Assembly: GCA_021794195.1 (NCBI GenBank)
Contig: JAJYRG010000014.1
Location: 1-43,077, forward strand
Reading direction: 5' to 3'
Length of the DNA: 43,077 nt
Source of the DNA: Bacteroidota bacterium
GTDB taxonomy: Bacteria; Bacteroidota; Bacteroidia; Sphingobacteriales; Sphingobacteriaceae
Positions 7,750 through 16,350 of this stretch are shown here, one piece after another. The translations under genes were made by a program, and so were the position numbers. The notes below the pieces were generated by a model that saw nothing but the letters and a program-made list of their open reading frames with translations, made no database searches and was not told where the DNA came from. The stretch's first letter is position 1. Each line of letters begins with the position of its first letter.

Positions 7750-8964
7750 TTGAAAACTTTATTAATTATAGGATTTGTGTGGCCGGAGCCGGGTTCATCC
7801 GCAGCAGGTACACGCATGTTACAGTTAATCCACTTATTTTTAAACCAGGGCTTCGAAGTACATATAGCGTCCGCAGCTAAAAAGACACCTTATTCTTTTG
7901 ACTTGTCTTCTTTGAATATAAAAGAACATGAAATACAATTAAACAACTCTTCTTTCGACCTTTTTGTTCAAAAGCTGAAACCCGATATAGTGCTTTATGA
8001 CCGATTTATGGTGGAAGAACAATACAGCTGGAGAATTCGGAAACACTGTGCCCATACCCTCCATGTATTAGATACGGAAGATTTACATTTTCTTCGGTAT
8101 GGGAGGCAAAAGCTTAAAACAAAAGATATTTCTATAGAAGCCTTTGCTTCTTTCCCGATCACCGAAAGAGAAATTGCGGCCATACTCCGATCTGATCTTT
8201 CTTTGATCATTTCCCAATATGAAATGGATTTATTGATCAATACTTTCAAAATACCTGATCATATTCTCCATTATTTGCCATTCTTGGAAAAACCTCTTTA
8301 TGTAGAAGACTTAGAAAAGACGTTGACATACAAAGAACGCCGCCACTTTGTATTTATTGGCAACTTTATCCATGAGCCCAATTGGCAAGCTGTGCGCACA
8401 TTGAAAGAAAAAATATGGCCGGAAATACGCAGCTGTTTTCGCCATGCGGAACTGCATATCTATGGTGCTTATGCCGGCAAAAAAGTATCGCAGTTAAATA
8501 ATCCCGCCCAAGGATTCCTTGTAAAAGGAAGGACTGCCGATGCCCTAACAACATTAGAAAAATACCGTGTTTTATTAGCTCCGCTTACCTTTGGCGCGGG
8601 GATAAAAGGGAAATTATTGGATGCCACAAAAGCCGGTACACCCTATCTCACTACCGCTTTAGGCTCTGAAGGAATCGGGGGCAGGGGAAGTACAGCCGAT
8701 TTAGAAAATTTTGCAGATAAAGCTCTTGAGATATACCAAGACGAGTTTAAATGGAAGGAATTGCAAGAAAAAAACAGGAAAGTTTTTTCAGAAAATTTTG
8801 ATAAAACAAAGTTCGAAAAACCTTTTCAACAGAAAATAAAGAAAATATTTGACGAAGTTCATTCCCACAGGGCTAAGAATTTTATGGGTCAAATATTACT
8901 CAATAATAATTACCAAAGCCGCAAATATATGTCTTTATGGATTGAGGAAAAGAACAAAAAATAA
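7750..8964 (+). CDS. Glycosyltransferase, family 4-like (GT-B fold)
   Basis: A 404-residue cytoplasmic glycosyltransferase. The N-terminal Rossmann domain begins KTLLIIGFVWPEPGSSAAGTRM, and the C-terminal domain carries the donor-binding segment FGAGIKGKLLDATKAGTPYLTT and then ALGSEGI, as in GT4-type enzymes. The only start that keeps the N-terminal strand is TTG at 7750. An ATG at 7745 is out of frame and hits TGA after one further codon, and the next in-frame ATG (7816) would delete the first strand. It is convergent with the M23 peptidase gene, 30 bp apart. Donor and acceptor are unknown; surface polysaccharide synthesis is a guess. Confidence 0.87.
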   Translation: MKTLLIIGFVWPEPGSSAAGTRMLQLIHLFLNQGFEVHIASAAKKTPYSFDLSSLNIKEHEIQLNNSSFDLFVQKLKPDIVLYDRFMVEEQYSWRIRKHCAHTLHVLDTEDLHFLRYGRQKLKTKDISIEAFASFPITEREIAAILRSDLSLIISQYEMDLLINTFKIPDHILHYLPFLEKPLYVEDLEKTLTYKERRHFVFIGNFIHEPNWQAVRTLKEKIWPEIRSCFRHAELHIYGAYAGKKVSQLNNPAQGFLVKGRTADALTTLEKYRVLLAPLTFGAGIKGKLLDATKAGTPYLTTALGSEGIGGRGSTADLENFADKALEIYQDEFKWKELQEKNRKVFSENFDKTKFEKPFQQKIKKIFDEVHSHRAKNFMGQILLNNNYQSRKYMSLWIEEKNKK

Positions 8965-8994
8965 CGTCAATAATACCGAATCGAACGATAAAGG

Positions 8995-9813
8995 CTATAA
9001 CTCTATAAAAGTTTGGGGATCTATTTTTTTGCCCTTATGTAAGATTTCATAATGCAAATGAGGTCCTGTGCTTCTGCCGGTACTGCCTATTAAGCCTATG
9101 GTATCCCCTACATTAACTTTATCCCCTTTTTTCACTTTCAACTTAGAGAGATGCGCATATCGAGTTTCAAATTTTCCTTCATGTTCTACCATGACCACAT
9201 ATCCGTAACTTCCTTTATAACCTGCATAGCGAACCACGCCATCCGCTGTTGTTTTAGCAGGTTCTCCAGTAATACCCCGGATATCAATGCCGGAATGAAA
9301 TTCCCGACCTCTATGGGTGAACGGATTACTTCTATAAAAAAAGCTGGATGTAATTTCGCCTTGGTAAGGCATACCTACCGGTACTATTGATAATTTTTCG
9401 TCTAATACTTTAAGTGTGTTTTTATAATATGCCGATAAATCTCCGATACTTTCCTCACTTTCTATCGGCCCTCCCATATGTTCTGCATGTAGCTCTTCTA
9501 GCCCCCTTTTCCGCATTTTCTGGTTAATTTCGTGTAAGGCGCTGTCAATTACCACAAAAGATTTTTTCATTTCTTGTAGCCCCTCGCTCGTGACCCGCTC
9601 TTGATAAGAAAGTTTTTGGTTTGCCTTTTTAAGGTTTTCTGTTTGTCTGAAGAGATAGAATGTAACTGCAGACACCACAAAAAGCAAGGACAATACAGAA
9701 ATACCTATGGCTTTCCAGTTTTTTAGAAGGAAAACAGGTGCCGTATTATTTTCTTTTGGCTGGTGAATAGTTTTCTTTTTTCTCCTTCTCTTAGCTAGCT
9801 GCATAAACCTCAT
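8995..9813 (-). CDS. M23 family metallopeptidase, membrane-anchored (LytM domain)
   Basis: A probable peptidoglycan endopeptidase of 272 residues. A basic N-terminus (AKRRRKKK) precedes one membrane helix (about 33-55), then a coiled-coil-like stalk (55-100). The C-terminal LytM/M23 domain has zinc ligands in FHSGIDI (His173, Asp177) and GPHLHYE (His252, His254), plus the RYAHLSK histidine. All catalytic residues are kept, so it should be active rather than an EnvC/NlpD-like activator. The ATG at 9813 is preferred over an upstream TTG; an ATG three codons further in is also possible. It is divergent from mutY. A role in wall remodelling is inferred from the family. Confidence 0.92.
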   Translation of the reverse strand: MRFMQLAKRRRKKKTIHQPKENNTAPVFLLKNWKAIGISVLSLLFVVSAVTFYLFRQTENLKKANQKLSYQERVTSEGLQEMKKSFVVIDSALHEINQKMRKRGLEELHAEHMGGPIESEESIGDLSAYYKNTLKVLDEKLSIVPVGMPYQGEITSSFFYRSNPFTHRGREFHSGIDIRGITGEPAKTTADGVVRYAGYKGSYGYVVMVEHEGKFETRYAHLSKLKVKKGDKVNVGDTIGLIGSTGRSTGPHLHYEILHKGKKIDPQTFIEL

Positions 9814-9888
9814 TTTTAGATAATTATTCGACAATTCGTCACGAAAATAGTAAAATAAAAACGATAAAATTATCAATTAACATAATAT

Positions 9889-9896
9889 TAACTTTG
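9889..9896 (+). promoter_or_regulatory. -7 promoter element for mutY-ssb
   Basis: TAACTTTG fits the Bacteroidota TAnnTTTG element exactly and lies 35 bp before the mutY ATG. It probably drives mutY and ssb together, since only 26 bp separate those genes. Confidence 0.55.
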
Positions 9897-9931
9897 TTAA
9901 ATCATTAAAAAAACTCAATTTGGGGCAGAAT

Positions 9932-10975
9932 ATGTTTGCAGAATCGCTTTTAAAATGGTTTGAACGTCATGGTCGGGATCTTCCCTGGCGTAAAGTGAAA
10001 GACCCTTATATTATATGGTTATCGGAAATAATACTTCAGCAAACCCGTGTTGCACAAGGTACCCCTTATTTTCATCGTTTTTATGAAGAGTTTCCCACTA
10101 TTTCCCTTTTTGCAAAGGCAGATTTATCTGAAATATTACGCATGTGGCAAGGTCTGGGATATTATTCCCGGGCGCGGAATATGCATTATGCGGCACAACA
10201 AGTCATGGAAAAATACGCAGGCGTATTTCCCACCGAATATAAAGAGCTTTTAAAATTAAAAGGAATAGGGGAGTATACAGCAGCGGCCATTTCTTCATTT
10301 GCCAGAAATGAACCCAGGGCTGTATTAGACGGAAATGTATATAGAGTTTTATCCCGGTATCTAGGTATTTACACGCCAATCAACTCTTCGGCAGGAAAAA
10401 GGGAGTTCACGGAAATTGCCAACAAAATGCTTGACAAAAAGCATCCGGGAGATTATAACCAAGCTATTATGGATTTCGGTGCTTTACAATGTAAACCGCG
10501 AAATCCAGATTGTGAAACTTGTGTATTAAAATTAAACTGTGCCGCCTATCAAAATAGTAGGGTAGAAGATCTGCCTGTCAAACTAAAGAAAAAAGCCTCC
10601 AAAAATCGATATTTGCACTATTTCATAATACAAAAAGCACAGAAAACCCTTATGTCAAGGCGGGGTACAAATGATGTATGGGCCAAGCTTTATGAATTTC
10701 CACATATAGAAACAAAAGGAGATTTAAGTTTACCTGAACTCTTAGAAACTGCGGACTTTCAAGCTTGGTTTAGCAACCCAACCATTGTGCAAATAGGTCC
10801 TTGTATTAAACATATACTCAGCCACCAAAATATATATGCAAAGTTTTACCGCATAGAAAATCCAGAAGCTTTAAAAATAGAAAAATCAACTTGGAATTAT
10901 TTTATGTCGGATAATTTGGATAAATTAGCTAAGCATAAGCTTATATTCAGCTTTTTAGAAAGCAACAGTTTGTAA
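9932..10975 (+). CDS. mutY: A/G-specific adenine DNA glycosylase MutY
   Basis: Removes adenine mispaired with 8-oxoguanine in base excision repair. The helix-hairpin-helix is LKGIGEYTAAAIS (109-121), with catalytic Glu32 (SEIILQQTRV) and Asp133 (VLDGNVYRVL). The 4Fe-4S loop has the MutY spacing C-x6-C-x2-C-x5-C (Cys187, 194, 197, 203). The C-terminal 130 residues form the NUDIX-like domain that recognises 8-oxoG. The first in-frame codon upstream is a TTG four codons earlier, but the ATG at 9932 is the better start (347 residues). It is followed by ssb after 26 bp. From memory, mutY-ssb is a common pair in Bacteroidota, often followed by gldE, which is absent here. Confidence 0.96.
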   Translation: MFAESLLKWFERHGRDLPWRKVKDPYIIWLSEIILQQTRVAQGTPYFHRFYEEFPTISLFAKADLSEILRMWQGLGYYSRARNMHYAAQQVMEKYAGVFPTEYKELLKLKGIGEYTAAAISSFARNEPRAVLDGNVYRVLSRYLGIYTPINSSAGKREFTEIANKMLDKKHPGDYNQAIMDFGALQCKPRNPDCETCVLKLNCAAYQNSRVEDLPVKLKKKASKNRYLHYFIIQKAQKTLMSRRGTNDVWAKLYEFPHIETKGDLSLPELLETADFQAWFSNPTIVQIGPCIKHILSHQNIYAKFYRIENPEALKIEKSTWNYFMSDNLDKLAKHKLIFSFLESNSL

Positions 10976-11001
10976 ACGTAAAACACTTCACCTTTTAAGT
11001 T

Positions 11002-11457
11002 ATGGCAGGAATTAACAAAGTAATATTAGTAGGGCACTTGGGTAAGACTCCCGAACTCAGGCATTTAGATGGGAATGTAAGTGTCACAAGTTTTCCATTG
11101 GCTACAAGCGAAACATACAACACCAAAGATGGACGAAGAGTCGAACAAACCGAATGGCACAATATTGTGATGTGGAGGAGATTGGCCGACGTGGCTGCCA
11201 AATATTTAACAAAAGGAAAATTAGTCTATATAGAAGGCAAACTCCGGACCCGGACTTATGAGGATAAAGAAGGCATTCGCCGCTATACCACAGAAGTAGT
11301 TGCTGATAACTTTAAAATGCTGGGCAGAAAATCAGATTTTGAGCCTGAAAACAAAGAGACACAAGGCCCTACGAATAAAAATACTAGGGAAGACAAAGCA
11401 GAAGAAGAGGTCGATTACAATGAGAATAAAGAAGAGGATGATGACCTCCCTTTCTGA
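11002..11457 (+). CDS. ssb: Single-stranded DNA-binding protein
   Basis: A 151-residue SSB. The N-terminal OB fold (about 1-105) begins AGINKVILVGHLGKTPELR and contains EWHNIVMWRRLADVAAKYL and the KGKLVYIEGKLRTRTYEDK strand pair. A Glu/Lys/Asn-rich disordered linker follows, then the conserved acidic tip DDDLPF, which recruits repair and replication proteins. It should form homotetramers on ssDNA in replication and repair. The ATG at 11002 lies 26 bp after mutY, suggesting co-transcription. The next gene, pheS, has its own -7 element. Confidence 0.96.
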   Translation: MAGINKVILVGHLGKTPELRHLDGNVSVTSFPLATSETYNTKDGRRVEQTEWHNIVMWRRLADVAAKYLTKGKLVYIEGKLRTRTYEDKEGIRRYTTEVVADNFKMLGRKSDFEPENKETQGPTNKNTREDKAEEEVDYNENKEEDDDLPF

Positions 11458-11508
11458 TTTTTTTAGAAAAGCCTCTCTTTTCTCTATTCTAAAATTAATT
11501 ATTTGCTG

Positions 11509-11516
11509 TATCTTTG
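11509..11516 (+). promoter_or_regulatory. -7 promoter element abutting the pheS start
   Basis: TATCTTTG is an exact TAnnTTTG match and ends only four bases before the pheS ATG (11521). With the usual spacing from this element, transcription would begin at or next to the A of the ATG, giving a leaderless mRNA. No clear -33 TTG was seen. Confidence 0.5.
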
Positions 11517-11520
11517 AGCT

Positions 11521-12561
11521 ATGTTGAAAGATAAAATTTATGACGCCAAAAAAGAAGTGTTAGCTTTTGAGGCTTCCGATATACAGCAAGCTGAAGATTT
11601 CCGCCTTAAATTTTTAGTGTCTAAAGGCTTGATCAAAGCCTTGTTCAACGAGTTTAAATCCGCTCCCGCAGAAGAAAAAAGAATGTTGGGAAAGGAACTT
11701 AATGAGCTTAAAAAATTAGCAGAAGAGAAGTACGCAAGTGTAAAGAAAAAACTCGAATCAAACAGTCAACAAGAAGATGAAAATAACCGTTTAGATTTGA
11801 CCCTTGCAGGAGAGGGGGTGGAGTTGGGCTCAAGGCACCCTTTATCATTGGTACGCAAAGAAATAGTAGAAATATTCAACAAATTAGGATTCGTCGTATC
11901 AGAAGGGCCTGAGATAGAAGATGATTGGCATAATTTTTCCGCATTAAATTTCGCTCCGGAACATCCTGCCCGGGACATGCAAGACACCTTTTTTATACAA
12001 AGAAACGGCGATGAAGAAATTGCCCTACGCACACACACTTCATCTGTACAGGTACGTATGATGGAAAAAGGCAACCCTCCTTTTCGGGCCATCATGCCAG
12101 GCCGGGTATATAGGAACGAAGCCATATCGGCCAGAGCGCATTGTTTCTTTCATCAAGTCGAAGGTTTATATATTGATAAAGGAGTTTCTTTTGCCGATTT
12201 AAAACAAACTTTATTTTATTTTGTTCAGGAGTTGTTCGGCGAAAATACAAAAGTACGTTTTCGACCGTCTTACTTCCCATTTACCGAACCTTCTGCGGAA
12301 ATGGATATCTCTTGTACCATTTGCAAAGGAGAGGGTTGTCAGCTCTGTAAACACTCCGGTTGGGTGGAAATATTGGGCTGTGGCATGGTGGATCCTAATG
12401 TATTGGAAAACTGTAAAATAGATAGTAAAAAATTCACAGGTTTTGCTTTTGGTATGGGAATAGAACGTATCGCAAATCTCAAATATGAAATCAAAGATTT
12501 ACGGTTATTCTCCGAAAACGATGTTCGCTTTTTAAAACAGTTTGAATCGGAGTTGATCTAA
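11521..12561 (+). CDS. pheS: Phenylalanine--tRNA ligase alpha subunit
   Basis: Catalytic alpha subunit of the (alpha-beta)2 class II synthetase that charges tRNA-Phe. The N-terminal helical arm spans about 1-85. The catalytic core starts at HPLSLVRKEI and includes class II motif 2 (MPGRVYRNEAISARAHCFFHQVEGLYID) and motif 3 (GFAFGMGIERIANLKY). The CTICKGEGCQLCKHSGW cysteine-rich loop is normal for bacterial PheS. Length 346 is typical, and the N-terminus aligns with family starts, so the ATG at 11521 is secure. pheT is not adjacent, so the subunits are encoded apart. Two small genes follow at 4 bp and 3 bp and look co-transcribed. Confidence 0.96.
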   Translation: MLKDKIYDAKKEVLAFEASDIQQAEDFRLKFLVSKGLIKALFNEFKSAPAEEKRMLGKELNELKKLAEEKYASVKKKLESNSQQEDENNRLDLTLAGEGVELGSRHPLSLVRKEIVEIFNKLGFVVSEGPEIEDDWHNFSALNFAPEHPARDMQDTFFIQRNGDEEIALRTHTSSVQVRMMEKGNPPFRAIMPGRVYRNEAISARAHCFFHQVEGLYIDKGVSFADLKQTLFYFVQELFGENTKVRFRPSYFPFTEPSAEMDISCTICKGEGCQLCKHSGWVEILGCGMVDPNVLENCKIDSKKFTGFAFGMGIERIANLKYEIKDLRLFSENDVRFLKQFESELI

Positions 12562-12565
12562 CAAG

Positions 12566-12982
12566 ATGTTACGTATAGCATGGAAAATGTCTGCTTTCCT
12601 TCTACTTGGGTTTTGTGTAAACTGCAAAAGCAATAATTGTAATGTGCTTCCTGATATCAATATTCAACAAACATTTTCGCAGGCGAATGCCCCGGAAGCT
12701 TTTAATTCAAATGGAAAAGCATATATCGATGGGGGAGTGGCTGGCTTAATTATATACAATATGTCGTCTTCCGGACAATATGACTTTATTGCATACGATC
12801 GGTGCAGCCCTGTAAACCCGCAAGAGAGAAACCCTGTCACTGTAAATGGTTTTATTGCCGAAGATCAGGTAAGTGGAGCACAGTGGCTTTTAAAAGATGG
12901 CTCGCCGCTAAAAAATGCCGAATGCCCTCTTAGGGCCTACAGAGTTTCGAAAATGGGAAACTCCTATACAGTCGTGAATTGA
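12566..12982 (+). CDS. Rieske-like lipoprotein lacking the iron-sulfur ligands
   Basis: A 138-residue exported protein with a hydrophobic N-terminus ending FCVNCKSNNC; a cysteine here is probably lipidated, although the lipobox is not canonical. The layout GGVAGLIIYNM, then FIAYDRCSP, then VSGAQWLLKDGSPL, then CPLRAYRV follows the order of Rieske ferredoxin-fold domains. However, the CxH and CxxH cluster ligands are absent (RCSP and QVSG stand where they would be), so it should not bind 2Fe-2S. From memory, similar degenerate small lipoproteins occur in Bacteroidota. It begins four bases after pheS and ends three bases before the TetR gene, implying one transcript. Fold assignment is tentative and function unknown. 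Confidence 0.6.
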   Translation: MLRIAWKMSAFLLLGFCVNCKSNNCNVLPDINIQQTFSQANAPEAFNSNGKAYIDGGVAGLIIYNMSSSGQYDFIAYDRCSPVNPQERNPVTVNGFIAEDQVSGAQWLLKDGSPLKNAECPLRAYRVSKMGNSYTVVN

Positions 12983-12985
12983 GTT

Positions 12986-13564
12986 ATGGAAAATGAGAAT
13001 ATCGCATATAGTATTAAAAGATCAGCACGCGAATTATTCAGGAGATTCGGGTACAACAAAACAAGTGTAAATGCTTTAGCAAAGCATGCTAATACTTCCA
13101 AAGCAACGATTTACAAGCATTTCGAAAGCAAAGAAGATATTTTACATGCTGTGCTCATGGACTATATACAAGAAAATGTACAGGATATTCTCAATCAGAA
13201 CATACAAATATCTAAATTAGATACTTTTTTCGCTAATATTATTTTAAAAGTAAGCCGGGTAACCTACACTGTGTGTAATGAATTCATTGGTTGGGACTTT
13301 ATCCGGGAATCAGCGAATGCCCAGGAATATTTACGCCTGCTTTCTGAAGATTTAGAGTTTTTACTTTTATCTTCTTTTATGAATAATAAGCTTATTGCAA
13401 GTACTATACAGGAGGAAAAATTGACTTTCCTTATAAAAAGTAGTAAAAATATCGTGTTTTCTTTTGCTTTTACAGCAGTCTCTGATGCGGATGTAAAGAA
13501 AAATTTCATTTCTTTCCAAAAAGAAATTTTACCGTATTTAGTACAGGCAGCGTTAAATATCTGA
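12986..13564 (+). CDS. TetR/AcrR family transcriptional regulator
   Basis: A 192-residue one-component repressor. The N-terminal helix-turn-helix (about 10-55) has the family pattern RSARELFRRFGYNKTSVNALA, then SKATIYKHFESKEDILHAV. The C-terminal ligand-binding half is helical and not recognisable, as usual in this family. It is the last gene of the apparent pheS transcript, three bases after the lipoprotein gene. A TetR regulator usually controls a neighbour, but no obvious operator was found here. The ligand and targets are unknown. Confidence 0.92.
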   Translation: MENENIAYSIKRSARELFRRFGYNKTSVNALAKHANTSKATIYKHFESKEDILHAVLMDYIQENVQDILNQNIQISKLDTFFANIILKVSRVTYTVCNEFIGWDFIRESANAQEYLRLLSEDLEFLLLSSFMNNKLIASTIQEEKLTFLIKSSKNIVFSFAFTAVSDADVKKNFISFQKEILPYLVQAALNI

Positions 13565-13901
13565 TCCTGAATTCTTGCAGCTCTTCTGCCCTTCACGCCT
13601 TCCCAATCTGAGTTCTGTTTTAAATATTTAAACGCGCTACTGACCCTTCCCGACCAAAAAATAATACTTCTTAATTTTTTATTAAATACTGCGCATAGCC
13701 ATAACTCAATTCATGGTAGCTTGCCGGTGTTCACAGCTCTCACCAGCTAAAGAAATACAGGTTGTTACTCTTCTCCGGAATTAAAACCGTCAGCCCCCAC
13801 TTAGCCAATAGGCTTCTTATTTTCTCCTGAGCCCTGCTCTGAGTAATAAAATCCAATTATCAACGTAGCCATTCTCATAAGAATCTTAATAAGCTATTCC
13901 C
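13565..13901. other. 337-bp intergenic region without a recognisable gene
   Basis: This lies between the TetR gene and the 3' end of the outer-membrane protein gene (convergent). It looks less AT-rich than other gaps. On the minus strand about 35 codons are open (ending KSNNLYFFSW), but with no start and no family I recognise. No clear terminator, promoter or RNA gene was seen. It may be decayed coding sequence. Confidence 0.4.
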
Positions 13902-16310
13902 TTACATAGCTCTGCTCTGCTCATCTGTATCCTGTAATTTGCTCTTTGTTTTTTGTTTTAAATTTCCAATAGTATATGAGAAAGTAAGTCGAAAAACCCT
14001 CGAATCAAAACGCTGATTCAAAATCGAATTGTACGGTCCGAATTCCGTGCGCAAGTTCAGATCATCGGTTCTAAAAATATCGGAAACAGAAAACTTTAAA
14101 GAGCTGCGCTCATCCTTAAATTTTTTCGTAAAACCAATATCTGTACTCCATTTAGCTGAAATTTTATATACATTATACAGAAAGGGACTCATGTATTGAA
14201 GGTTCAATTCGGAAGAAAAACCTTTACCCAATTGAAAGTTATGCATTGAATTTCCCTGAAAAGCGAATGCATTTTGCTTAATAAATTCTCCAGCTATAGG
14301 CCCATTATATAAAAGACGGATAAATGTGAGGTTGTTGTTCATACTCCAAAAGCTCCCTATCTGCACAGGTGCGTTGATATTTATATAAGTGGTATGCTGA
14401 TCTGCCAGGTTTTCACGATATATCCAAGTGGTCTTTTCCTCTGCATCCTGGCCTATGCTTTCCACGATTGCGTCGTGGGTATAGTCATATCCTAAAGTAG
14501 CATTAAACCGTTGCATCAATGTGTAAGTCAAAGCAAAACTATCTGTATATTGAGGTTTCAAAAAAGGATTTCCTTTTACAGAGGTGTATTTATCTAAATA
14601 GTATTCAAATGGGTTTAAATTGCTATAGCTTGGGCGGGAAATCTTTTTGGCATAAGATACATTTAACATATGGTTGTCCGATACATTGTAATGTACATTC
14701 ACTGAAGGAAATAGGTCTGTATATTCCCTGTTTTCCACTTCGGCTAAAGTCACCGAATTTCCTTTCGAGAAAGTATGCTCCGCACGCAAACCAGCTTTCA
14801 GCCCCCATTTTGCGAAGTCGAAAGTATAATCCGCATAAGCTGCCGCAATTTCTTCTGTATAAATAAAATGATTAGAGTGCGTGGCGTCATGTTGCCATTT
14901 TTTAGTTAAATAATTTTCGTATGTAAGGTTGTTATCCGTTTTGACATGGCTATATTTAACGCCCGTCTCTAACTTTCCTTTACCTATGCTTTGTTGGTAA
15001 TCCATCTTTCCCGATAATATTTCAATTATCGAATTTGTATGAGCCCGACGTATTTCTGCATCTTCGAGTTGCTCATTATCACTATTAAAAAGTTGGTTGT
15101 AGTAATTGATTTTCTCTGTATCATTAAATTTACTCCAATTCAAATCAGCCGTAATTTTCTTGCTTGCTGTATCAATTTTAAATTCATTATTAAGATTTAA
15201 AGTATATCTCTCAAATGGATTCCTCACGTCAGAATGAGAATCTAAAAAACTTTTTTCCATACTTTGCGAAGTGAGAATATGAGTAAACCCTTGAGATTTT
15301 TCTTTTTTCTTACTTGTCAACCCGCTAAACTGCAAGGTTAATATATTTCTATCGGAAGTTTTTTGTTCGATTCCGAAACGGTAATTATGAGGTCTTCGAT
15401 TTGAAGCTAATTGCGTGCTTTGATCAAACTGAGTTTCTTCACCTCCATCAGAGATAATGCGGAAAATGTCAATTTCATGGTTATTTTGTGTTTTTTGAAA
15501 AGCATAAGAACCGAACAAAGTAGTGCCATTGACTTTATAATTGACCGAGAGAGAGGTATTTGCCCTGAACTTGTCTCCCTGACCCGCTGTAGCGTTAAAT
15601 GTTCCTGTAAAACCTTCAAGCTTATTTTTTTTCAATACGATATTCACTCTTCCCACTCCGCCTTCTGCTTCTTCTTTTGCCGATCGGGTAGTCGAAACTT
15701 CTATACTTTTGATTTGATCCCCATCCGTAGATTTCAAAAAATCTGCTAATTGCTCTCCACTCATATAGGTCTCTCTTCCATCTATCGTTACGTTAACTCC
15801 GGCTTGGCCCATCAAAAGAATTTCATCTTCATTATCCACACTTATACCGGGCGCACGTTTTAATATTTCCATAGCGTTATTTCCCGTTGCAAGAGAAGAG
15901 TTTTCCACATTCATTATCGTTTTACCCTCACGCATTTGAATTTGTGGCAGCTTTCGTTCTACTTGAACTTCCTCAAGAACGGATTCCTTTCGCGATAAGA
16001 TCAATGTGTCTATTTTTACATTTTTTCCTCCCACCTCAAAAACTGAAGACTGAACCGTATTATATCCTATAGAAGAAGCTTCTATACGGTATTTTCCATG
16101 AGGAGCTCCCTGAATAATATATTCTCCTTTTTCATTTGTCACGGCTGATTTGATCATAATTTGCGATTCCTCTTTTATTAAATATACGGAAGCGCTCTCT
16201 AAAGAAGCCTTGCTTTCTGTAATGATTACACCTTGTATATCTTGATCTTGTGCAAAAACTTTAAATACAGAAAATAAAAAAAGGAAAGTGATACCTTGAT
16301 GAATGTGCAT
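13902..16310 (-). CDS. TonB-receptor-like outer-membrane beta-barrel protein
   Basis: An 802-residue outer-membrane protein. After a signal peptide (to FAQ, about residue 20) comes a carboxypeptidase-regulatory-like Ig domain (about 22-110; VTNEKGEYIIQGAPHGKYRIEA). A plug-like domain (about 115-235) contains IMNVENSSLATGNNAMEIL and VNVTIDGRETYMSGEQ. The barrel runs to the C-terminus (FRLTFSYTIG). This is the Bacteroidota OMP_b-brl_3 layout, related to SusC/TonB receptors. It ends 40 bp downstream of the PspC gene's stop, on the same strand, and is probably the third gene of the PadR operon. That context suggests envelope homeostasis rather than a named nutrient. Substrate and TonB dependence are not shown. 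Confidence 0.87.
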   Translation of the reverse strand: MHIHQGITFLFLFSVFKVFAQDQDIQGVIITESKASLESASVYLIKEESQIMIKSAVTNEKGEYIIQGAPHGKYRIEASSIGYNTVQSSVFEVGGKNVKIDTLILSRKESVLEEVQVERKLPQIQMREGKTIMNVENSSLATGNNAMEILKRAPGISVDNEDEILLMGQAGVNVTIDGRETYMSGEQLADFLKSTDGDQIKSIEVSTTRSAKEEAEGGVGRVNIVLKKNKLEGFTGTFNATAGQGDKFRANTSLSVNYKVNGTTLFGSYAFQKTQNNHEIDIFRIISDGGEETQFDQSTQLASNRRPHNYRFGIEQKTSDRNILTLQFSGLTSKKKEKSQGFTHILTSQSMEKSFLDSHSDVRNPFERYTLNLNNEFKIDTASKKITADLNWSKFNDTEKINYYNQLFNSDNEQLEDAEIRRAHTNSIIEILSGKMDYQQSIGKGKLETGVKYSHVKTDNNLTYENYLTKKWQHDATHSNHFIYTEEIAAAYADYTFDFAKWGLKAGLRAEHTFSKGNSVTLAEVENREYTDLFPSVNVHYNVSDNHMLNVSYAKKISRPSYSNLNPFEYYLDKYTSVKGNPFLKPQYTDSFALTYTLMQRFNATLGYDYTHDAIVESIGQDAEEKTTWIYRENLADQHTTYININAPVQIGSFWSMNNNLTFIRLLYNGPIAGEFIKQNAFAFQGNSMHNFQLGKGFSSELNLQYMSPFLYNVYKISAKWSTDIGFTKKFKDERSSLKFSVSDIFRTDDLNLRTEFGPYNSILNQRFDSRVFRLTFSYTIGNLKQKTKSKLQDTDEQSRAM

Positions 16311-16350
16311 ATGTAAGTTTATTTCAATTTTTTTTATTTATTAAAATGAT

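Noticed and set aside
12976..13714. A 15-bp inverted repeat: TGAATTGAGTTATGG at 12976-12990 and its complement at 13700-13714.
   Set aside because: In 43 kb of AT-rich sequence about one such pair is expected by chance, and the flanks do not match.
15832..15840. A perfect DnaA box TTATCCACA.
   Set aside because: Isolated, inside the coding sequence of the outer-membrane barrel gene, with no neighbouring boxes.
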